From Actinernus sp. WN-2022 (lineage: Eukaryota; Cnidaria; Anthozoa; Actiniaria; Actinernidae), in NCBI GenBank assembly GCA_030867875.1, contig JAOWCC010000577.1, positions 91,245,740 to 91,309,739 on the forward strand: a DNA stretch of 64,000 bases, in the 5' to 3' direction. Under the pieces are notes generated by a model, which saw nothing but the letters and a program-made list of their open reading frames with translations, was not told where the DNA came from and did not search any database. The translations under genes and the position numbers were made by a program. Shown piece by piece: positions 55,641 through 64,000 of the stretch. Positions within the stretch are counted from its first letter, which is position 1; every line of letters begins with the position of its first letter.

Positions 55641-56569
55641 CTTTTACCTGGTATCTTAAGTTTGTATCTCAAGAATATTTCAGAAATTCGATTTTACGGA
55701 TTTTATTTGGCATCGGATTCCCATCGATTCCCATACAAACACTGTATTTCGCGCCATGTTTGCACCCCTTTCAAAATGTCGGAATTTACCGCGAACTGGT
55801 CTATGTTCGATTGGTAGCTTGTTAATTAATACAATCAGTTTAAAAAGTCTCTTCTCTTAATGTTTCATTCAAATGGTAAGCAGTCACTACTCAAATGACA
55901 ATCACTGAAACCAAATGTGTCCGGGCCCCAGACTTCGAATGAAAACATAACTGTTGTACCGAACTTTTCAAATCAAATTATAAAGTAATAATATTGTTAG
56001 ACTGTTTGTTAAATAGCCACAGCATAGGCAGCTGGCTCAAGTGCATGCTTTCCGAATTGGCCTTCCTGCGCAGGCATGGGGCGAAGAAAAATGTTCAGTA
56101 GTACTTAATTAGTGTAGTAGAGTAAGGAAATAAGAATTTTAGCTCAAAATTCCCAGCACCAAGATATATGCTATAATTGCCGTATACATAATTTCAGGGT
56201 GCGTTCGATTAACCGTATTTCGGAATAAGAATACACAGAATGATCGCTACAAATCACTTGTATCAAGAGTTTTTAGCCACTGGAGTACTAAATGTATCCT
56301 GAATATCATATATCAACAAACGTTTGCAGCTACGTTTGTAGCTTACAGTGTAGAATGTGCCTGAACCAGATAAGTGATTTCCTGAGACTATTCCATCCCG
56401 GGATTCCATCTGTGCTTATTCTGGAATACGGGCAATCGAATGCGCTCTTGGTTTATACGTTTGTTTAGTGAGTTAGTTAAGTTGTTCCCAATTAGACATG
56501 TAGTACGGTGATCGTGATATAAAGTGCTAGAACGTCGGTAATGACACTTTAATAAAGTGTTGTGTTGCA

Positions 56570-57376
56570 TGGTTATTATAAGTTCGAAGTACCGCCCTCG
56601 TCCTTTACTTAATTCTATCTCGATCAATGATAACGTAGTTCAGCCCTCAACGTCAGCTAGGAATCTAGGTTTTATAATGGACAATAGTCTAACTCTCGAA
56701 AAACATGTTAACTCTATTACCAAATCAGCTTTCTTTCACATCAGGAGGATTGCTAAAATTAGGGATTATCTCTCCGAGGACTCTACTGAAGCTCTTGTAC
56801 ATGCATTTATAACTTGTAGATTGGATAATGGTAACGCACTTCTGTATAGTCTGCCAAAATATCTTACGCAGAGACTGCAATCCGTTCAAAATTGTGCCGC
56901 CCGGCTTGTATCGCGCAAGTCGAGGTATGCTCGTGCTATGCCGCTACTGATGGAGCTCCATTGGCTGCCAGTAGAAAAACGGATTGTTTTTAAGTTATTA
57001 TTATTAGTTTTTAAATCCCTTAACAATTTAGCACCTCTTTACATTAGTAGTTTATTGAATTCATATCATCCCTGTCGTAGTCTTAGATCAGCTGGCAAAC
57101 GCCTTCTGGTCGCCCCGAGGTCTAACCAAAAGACCTATGGTGACAGGGCATTCTCGGTGGCTGCGCCGAGGCTGTGGAACGCTCTGCCCATTCAAATAAG
57201 GACAAGCAATACCCTTACCATTTTTAAATCTAGTCTTAAGACTTATCTTTTTAAACAAACATTTTTATAATTATTATTTTATATTTTTAACTGTAGTATT
57301 GTAAAGCGCCATAGTGCAGTTAGTGGATATGGCGCTATATAAATTTCTTATTATTATTATTATTATTATTATTATG
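56570..57376 (+). mobile_element. 5'-truncated LINE, plus strand
   Basis: ORF to 57270 contains ARNLGFIMDNSLTLEKHVNS, LQSVQNCAARLVSR, LHWLPVEKRIVFKLLLLVFK and AFSVAAPRLWNALPIQIR. Tail GTAAAGCGCCATAGTGCAG ... ATATGGCGCTATATAAATTT then TTA repeats. Same family as the LINE at 46930. RT catalytic core is missing. Confidence 0.88.
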
Positions 57377-58767
57377 GTTCGGTATTTCTCAAATATAGAG
57401 CTATATGAAAGTCAGTCTTTTATAGTGTGGAGTGAGTCTTGTATATTATTCGTAGTGTTAATTAAATGTTAGTGATATTGATGCTGTGTCATAATAGTAA
57501 AGGTATTTAGCAAACAGTGTGAGATGATGGTTACTCGTGACGTGCTAGTATAGGTCAGGATTCTGTTATTCTAATTGCTTTATTTGATTTCATAGTTCTT
57601 TGATAACTTTTACATGTCGTTAATGTTACTGAACCACAGACATTCATCTTTATGCAGAGAATAAGTGACTCACCTGATAATCGGTAAACAACGTCGAGTT
57701 GTCAGTCGCTTCTGATTTTATCCCACATCTTTCCAATAATAAGATATCGAATACGAAGTACACTAACAATATAGCTATAGAGTTAAGGCAATTCAGCCCT
57801 TAACTTGCAGTTTGAATCAGTGCAATTACAAACTTTTATAAGGCAGAAATACTTCATATTATTTTTTAAAGAAGTAGTGAAAGTTCTCAGTGGTCTGGTT
57901 GTACAGGACAGCTAGCTGATCGATTCTCACCTGTTTTTGATCATTTGCTATTAATCTAAAGGCTTCATCAATTTGGCGATGTCCCGTTCGATATGATAAT
58001 TTAGTTTGAAGTTCATTCAAGCAACAAGTTAGCATGGCAACAAAAACCGAGTGTTTACATTCTGTTCGGCCCCGTCAACTTAGAGCACGCATGAAAAAAA
58101 TATGATCAAAATAAAATAAACAAACGTTTCGTTATCTTATCCTTCATATAAATACGAAGTACCGTTAACAACGTATAAACGGAATTTGTGTCTTTGGACA
58201 TTTGAAGGTAAATATTAAATAACTCATTTATTTAATAATAGAATTACTAATAATTGACTCGAGGCTATTTTGGCCACAAACAGTAGCTTTTCCACTGGGG
58301 GATGGACGGGGGAGGTAGCTATGTGTAACTATGGCATGGAGTCCAGCTTTCCAAGTTATAATTGTGATATCTCCGTCTTTGATTATTCTGAATCGCCTAT
58401 AACCCGGTATTCAACATATCTTTACGAAAATCCCGGACCGCCGCATATATGTATGACGTCATAAACAAGAGTGCCTTCGGGCTTTTGCACTTAATTTAAG
58501 AACAAAGCTTGTTATTCTCCTGGGACGCAACATGGCCGCGGCTCTTGAAAATAAATCATGCAAAGGGTGTTGGCTCTTTCAAATTCTTCTTGTACGTGAT
58601 TTCTTCTACCCTGAGTACCAGAGGTTCTACTGCCTCCCTTCGCGAAAGTTAGGCGCTTCGCTGGTATAGATTTCTTCGGGATTCCAAACCATCATGATAA
58701 AACACTTGTATAAGCGGTTACAATACAATACAAAAACCTTTATTTAAACACGATTTGCTTCAATGGA

Positions 58768-58921
58768 TTTCACCTGGTGGCCATCTTGGATTCAAAGCGA
58801 GGCAACCTTTAGGGTTTTTGCCAGGTTAGCGGCCTCGCAGTGAGGGATAGTCAAAACGAGGCTGAATCTGGCAAAAACAAAGTATTGCCTCGCTTTGAAT
58901 CCAAGATAACCACTGGCAGGT
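58768..58921. mobile_element. Foldback element with GCCATCTTGGATTCAAAGCG arms
   Basis: CACCTGGTGGCCATCTTGGA at the left and TCCAAGATAACCACTGGCAG at the right, with about 35 bp of mirrored sequence. A diverged relative may be 10096-10215. Confidence 0.65.
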
Positions 58922-59584
58922 GAAAAGAGTGAATTTAATATATATAGTAAAATATGAATAAATGTGATTAAATATAAAATATATAAATATAAAGAATTTA
59001 CGAGAGTACAACTGGCAACTTCTCACAGTTTCATATATTTAAAAAATGTTTCGGCTTTCAGCCTTCTTCACGATCAGTTAAAAAGTTAAAAAAATTCATT
59101 CAGGTAGAAAGCTAATACAATAGTGTTAAAAAAAATGTCGAATAAAATAAATTACTCAGTATTCCTCAAATAAATACAATAGGATTAAAATTCAATGTGA
59201 GCAGCCGTAATCCAGACAATTATGTAATATCGCAAAGGTTATGTAATACTGCTAAAATACTTTCCAAAGTTAGTTACTGTGTATTCTACTAAAGCACTAA
59301 TTACTAATTTAGTAAATTGTAATATTTCTAGAGGTAGTGTAAAACTATTTATAATGGATTTGTATTCCCGCCGTATATTCGTTTTATAGGGAAATAGAAT
59401 AAACCTAGCTAGTGCGACGTGGAGAAATTAAAGTTCAGAATACAGTTCCTTGAAATCATAGCAGCGTTTAGGTCGACCGGACCCAGTGGCAAACGCATGG
59501 AATAAATTAGTACAACTAAAACTAAACATACGGCCCCTAAGGGCAACTCGTGGATGGTCAGTGAGCTATTTTGGTATATACTAA
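58922..59584. other. Non-coding stretch, no gene seen
   Basis: AT-rich. Only a motif TGAAGAAGGCTGAAAGCCGA (minus strand, about 59045-59075) stands out; a similar one is at 51671-51707 (+). Confidence 0.4.
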
Positions 59585-59930
59585 AAATCGCGTTTACGTC
59601 ATCACCACTAAGTGAATCGTGGGAAAATAATACCATACCTGTCCAAGTTTGAACTGTCTGGCATTAGAAATGAAGGAGATATGGGCATGTACTTAAAACA
59701 CGTAATCGATGATGTCATCGTTACGTCATCGCCATTAAGTTATTGATAGCAATCCACTACCATGTCTGTCTAAGTTTGAACTGTCTGCCATTAGATGTGA
59801 GAGAGATATGGGCATGTACTTAAAACACGTGACCGATGACGTCATCATTACGTCATCACTACCATGTCTGTCCAGGTTTGAAGTGTCTGGCATTAGATGG
59901 ACACCGTCATGACATCTTCTCCAGCATGAC
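59585..59930 (+). repeat. CRE-bearing repeat array, first block
   Basis: GTTTGAACTGTCTGGCATTA at 59647, a second at 59774 (127 bp on) and a third near 59876. Each unit has GGAGATATGGGCATGTACTT and GATGACGTCATC or a mutated form, followed by TTACGTCATC. Confidence 0.85.
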
Positions 59931-60634
59931 CAAATCTTTTCGAAACCTTGGACGGTCATTCGGAAAGTAAAACTTGAGAAATGTCAAAGATCCTACTGGT
60001 TGCTACGTTGGATCTAAGTCAGATCCAATCAGCCAAAATGAAAATGAATACGAAGTCCAAGGACTACGGCAAAGCTGACACAACGTAGGATTTTATATTG
60101 AATATTACAATATTTCGGCGAGTCGTCGAGTCACAGAAAGAAACGACGAATAAATTATCTCGTATCCACCTGAACCCAATAACTCGTTCTGCACATTCGT
60201 GCATCCACGAGTTAAATTACTATTGTGTATGGAATAAACGACCTATTCATAGCTTGATTACGTATAGAACCTTCGCTTGATAATGGCTAATTACTCGGGC
60301 GAGTCTAAATCTGCAAGCAGTTTTTTTTGTTGTTTTTTTGTTTCATGTAGCAAAATTTCTGCGCATGCGTTAAAGGTCAAATTCACACCAATCAGATTGC
60401 ACTGTGCTGGTCACGCAACAATCTCCAGGTTAATTTATTTACATAATTTAATACAGTAAAGCAAGATGGCGGAGGACCCGCGAGGAACTTTCTCTCTAAT
60501 TTGGAGTCCCATCTCTCAAATGTAAGCCAGTTTAATGTTTTATTTAACTTCACTCGTGCGAAAGCCTTCCAACAGGCTCAGGATATTTCAACTGGCGCTA
60601 TTGTCGGAGCCGAAGGACCGCGTTTTTTACCCAG

Positions 60635-60880
60635 ATGGCCAGTGATTTTATATACGACACGTACGACGACCTGAAGCCAGTGAAGGGACCAGGATCCGGA
60701 AAGCTAAAATTCGAAGAAATAGATATTGGAATCTATAAGCCATCGGCTCGCTGTGCTGCATTTAAAACATCCGAGGAGAACATCTTATTTTGGGTGAAGG
60801 CACTTCAAGACCAATATTATGAGTCTCTTAAAAACTGTCAGAGGTTTAAATTTACCGTAAGTTGGATCAGAGAGTATTGA
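60635..60880 (+). CDS. Small ORF of unknown function, possibly mobile-element remnant
   Basis: 81 codons after an ATGGCGG-rich GC-richer stretch (60465). It begins MASDFIYDTYDDLKPVKGPG and contains FKTSEENILFWVKALQDQYY. I do not recognise the family. Downstream, at 61331-61494, a second frame reads MEADLTDMRNEFLLSSHQ and then a coiled-coil-like SHLEDKLVQQDNIYK before a stop. The two could be decayed parts of one LINE or retroelement ORF1, which often has a coiled coil. No splice donor in good context. Confidence 0.3.
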   Translation: MASDFIYDTYDDLKPVKGPGSGKLKFEEIDIGIYKPSARCAAFKTSEENILFWVKALQDQYYESLKNCQRFKFTVSWIREY

Positions 60881-61978
60881 GATCAAGTTATTTCGTTACA
60901 GCGAGGATATTGACCTAGCGGAAACGGTACAAGCTGTCGAAGGATTTTACTTATAATCATCCACGTCTACTTAACAGGAATAGTTATGTGCCAAGGCATG
61001 GGCAAAGATTGAGTTTCCCAGTTTACAGATGAAAGTAGAGAACTTAATGAATGAAGAAACAGGTCACGCGCGACATGCTTGAGAACATGAACATGTTCAA
61101 CACTTTATGTTATACTAAGAAAACAAAACAAATTACAGAGCCTGCAAGTTCACAAGTCAATGAAAAACCCCAAGAGCCTGTAGTTTTGGATCAATATATC
61201 CTTGAAACTCCAAAAGCAACATACACATGAGTCAAATGCAAACCGGAAGAGACGGAATTCTTTAGATTCTTCACGAGGTTGTTAGCCCGCAATAAGAACT
61301 CTCTCGCTGCTTTAATGACCTAGATTTGTAACATGGAGGCTGACCTAACTGATATGCGTAATGAATTCTTACTCTCGTCACATCAAAACACGAATCCAGA
61401 AACCAAACTCAGTCATTTGGAAGACAAATTAGTGCAGCAAGATAATATATACAAGATCGAAATCAAGATGCTGTCATCACGAATATATTATTGACATAGA
61501 AGTTGAAAATGGCGAGTTGAAAGCGGATATAATAAAGCTTTAAAAAAAAATCAAGAATACAAAAAAGAAGATAATGAAAGACCAAGGTCTCCAGTGTTCC
61601 GAGACTACCCAACCTACTGAAGCTTATCAGTTTGTTCAAGAGCCATCTTTCTTACATGACAACCCGATCCCTATTCATCAGAATACATTTTCTGTGCTAA
61701 ATGACAAGAGTTTCCATCTCATGTGGCCCGAGTGAAAGCCCAGATGGGCTCTTGTTGTGTTGACGCATGCAGTCTAAGTAGTTCTGGAACCTTCCAATCT
61801 CAACAAGGGTTGTGTGACAAAGTTATTATTTAGTGTAGCTAAATCGAATTGATCTTTAAATCAAAATGCCTCGCTGAACTTTGAAATCACATATCGAAGA
61901 GGTTAAAACGAGTTTTTATCCGGTCCACATCGGCGCAGAATTGAGTTTTTTGGAATCTGACGCTAGCCAAATGCCGGT

Positions 61979-62275
61979 GGGGGGGGGGGGGGGGAAGACT
62001 CCCTTATGTGAGGGGTACATGGATGCTCGTCGTACCTTTTAGGAGTCAAAATCAGGAGTTTGGTACCACTTAGGGTATCCACCATCAAACACAGACATTT
62101 CTATGTAAAGCGGTACCTTTTAGGGGTCGGGTGTCAATTGAACAAAAAAGCTGTTATCAATTTACATTTTTATTATCTTTTAGGGGTCAAAATAAGCTTG
62201 AGCCACGCCCATTTTAGTACCTCTTAGGGGTCAAATCGAAAATGTCCGACGAGCATCCCTACCCCTTTTATATGG
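61979..62275 (+). repeat. G tract and GGTACCTTTTAGGGGTC repeats
   Basis: A 16-G run is followed by four loose copies of GTACCTTTTAGGGGTC. The same word occurs at 5520-5540 in the outer element around the Harbinger copy. Confidence 0.55.
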
Positions 62276-62294
62276 GAATCAAAAAGCTAATTAT

Positions 62295-63015
62295 TTTGTT
62301 ATACTAAAAATCACGTAACCGATGACGTTACCGTTACATCATCACCACTAAGTGAATCGTGGGGAAACAATACCTTTAAACTGTCTGGCAATAGAAATGA
62401 GGGAGATATGGGCATGTAGTTAACATCACGTAACCGATGACGTCATCATTACGTCATCACCACAAGGTGATTGATAGCAACCCACGACCATATCTGCCCA
62501 GGTTTGAGCCGGCTGGCATTAGAAATGAGGGAGATATGTGCATGTACTTAATATCACGTGACCGATGACGTCATCACCTCTAACTGATTGATAGGGACCT
62601 ATATAAACTATATAAACCAACGTATTTTTACAGGATTTTTGTCCACGGTATTTGCTTATGTGTTTTCTATATAAACCATGTCTGTCCAGGTTTGAGCGGG
62701 TTGGCATTAAAAACGAGGGAGATATGGGCATGTACTTAAAATCGCGTGACCGATGACGTCATCGTTACGTCATCACCACTAGGTGCTTGATAGGGACCTA
62801 CTACCATGTCTGTCAGGTTTGAGCGTGCTGGCATTAGAAATGAGGGAGATATGGGCATGTACTTAAAATCACGTGAGCGATGACGTCATCATTACATCGT
62901 CACCACTAAGTGATTTGTGGGGACCCAATACCATGCCTGTCCAATGCAAGGTTGAACTGTCTGGCATTAGAAATGAGGGAGATACGGGCATTTACTTAAA
63001 ATCACGTGACCGATG
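62295..63015 (+). repeat. CRE-bearing repeat array, second block
   Basis: About five more units of the 59585 repeat, with CGATGACGTCATC at 62432, 62562, 62752 and 62878. The last unit stops after CGTGACCGATGA where a LINE begins. Confidence 0.85.
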
Positions 63016-63019
63016 AGAA

Positions 63020-64000
63020 ACAGACTCTAGGTCCAAACGAGCTCAGCCTGAGACAAATACGAATACACTGACAATACATTACAGATAGAACTATGAATAA
63101 TGTATTAAGCATGAAATGTAAAATATATGATGCAAAAAAAAAAAAAAAAAATAGTGTACATTTGTACATTTGGTCGGCCGGCCAAGTACAAGTAAATAAG
63201 CGCAGAAAAAAGTTAGCGGCAACAAATAGTAGATGTGTTAGTAGATCGGCATTTAGAACAGATAGTTTTATAGGTTCTAATGCGATCAGGGTCAAAAGTG
63301 GAAAGCAAAAGCGCAAGATAGTGAGCTCGTAGCAATGTTTTGAAAGACGAAATTGAACTACAGGACTTAATATTTAAAGGCAGCGAGTTCCATAGAATAA
63401 CTATGCGATTAAAGAAAGAATCCCTATAAGTAGATGTTTTGCATGGGTTAAGCTTGTAGTCTGAACCAGTAGTGCTTCTTGTAGATCTTGATGAAAGCGA
63501 GCATGGAGTTACATAACTAGATAGATCGGTATTGTTAAGCTTAAGGCGACACTTAAACAAATATATGAGGTCTAGATATTCTAGCCAGTATGAAAGTGGC
63601 AGTAGATTAAGTTTAAGTAGCCTATCTTTATAGGGTAAGTCTACTTTTAACATGAATTTGGTTGCGCGGCGCTGAATACGTTCGAGAAGTTGGATATCTC
63701 TAGAGCTTGACTGCGGGGCCCAAACCTGACTACCGTAGCACAGAATGGAACGCACTAGCGTAAGATAAAGGGTACGACGCAGCGTTACCCCTAAAGAGTT
63801 AGGGGTATTACGTCTCAGGAAACCCAAAACCTTATTTGACTTAGCTACCACCGACACTACTTGGTTGTGCCAGCGCAGATCATTTGAAATGATAATACCT
63901 AAATCTTTTTGAGAGCTACTCTCTTTTAAGGCGTCGTGGTCGATGTTATAGAGACGCACCAGTGGATTGCGTCTTCTAGAGATTTTAAGAACCTCGCATT
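63020..64000 (-). mobile_element. LINE C-terminal part, runs off the window
   Basis: Minus-strand frame from the window edge to 63213 reads EVLKISRRRNPLVRLYNIDH, SSQKDLGIIISNDLRWHNQV, YLTLVRSILCYGSQVWAPQS and LLERIQRRATKFMLK, a CR1/L2-like ORF2 C-terminus of a different family from the one at 46930. 3' UTR ends with an A-rich stretch inside the CRE array. Confidence 0.88.

Noticed and set aside
1..64000. CRISPR arrays, bacterial operons or a prophage
   Set aside because: Introns, LINEs, SINEs and MITEs show a eukaryotic nuclear genome; the tandem arrays have no unique spacers.

Overview
The window looks like nuclear DNA of an animal, most probably a cnidarian (stony coral or sea anemone). 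It is AT-rich, full of introns and crowded with mobile DNA: MITEs, tRNA-derived SINEs and LINE tails. It holds one multi-exon gene of the DUF4062-NACHT-WD40 class (NWD1-like), a class known to be expanded in corals. The species is inferred, not shown.

One gene dominates. On the minus strand, 16 coding exons run from a Kozak-type ATG at 54381 to a TGA at 11260-11262. Joined at the splice sites I identified, every exon phase agrees and the product is 1813 residues with no internal stop. The order is: short N-terminus, DUF4062-type domain (exons 2-5), linker (6-7), NACHT core (exon 8 P-loop, exon 9 Walker B), helical/winged-helix part (10-12), and a long WD40 region (13-16) with about 14-15 blade endings. 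The neighbour proteins of this class are cytoplasmic STAND-type NTPases in which the WD repeats are thought to sense and the NACHT core to oligomerise; ligand and pathway of this one are unknown.

Layout. 1-11259: beyond the 3' end of the gene, no convincing host gene; MITEs (83-396, 6262-6663, 8966-9157, 10237-10494), a PIF/Harbinger-type element (4185-5452) nested in another inverted-repeat element, and LINE scraps. 11260-30000: the 3' half of the gene, its introns packed with foldback elements, two TTAA-flanked elements, a SINE nested in a MITE, and LINE 3' ends. 29166-40859: the 11.7 kb intron 7, holding a 14/15-bp satellite that is split by a 6.9 kb palindrome-rich segment. 40860-54381: the 5' half of the gene, with several SINEs, an RT-bearing LINE fragment, CCAAT-rich MITEs and an 84-bp tandem array. 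54382-64000: upstream flank with LINE fragments on both strands, two arrays of a CRE-bearing (TGACGTCA) repeat, and a LINE running off the window end.

The strongest items for a second look are the intact gene model with its unusual insert in front of the P-loop, MITEs lying against its splice sites (one seems to supply a branch point), the split satellite, the SINE/LINE shared tail, and the CRE arrays.
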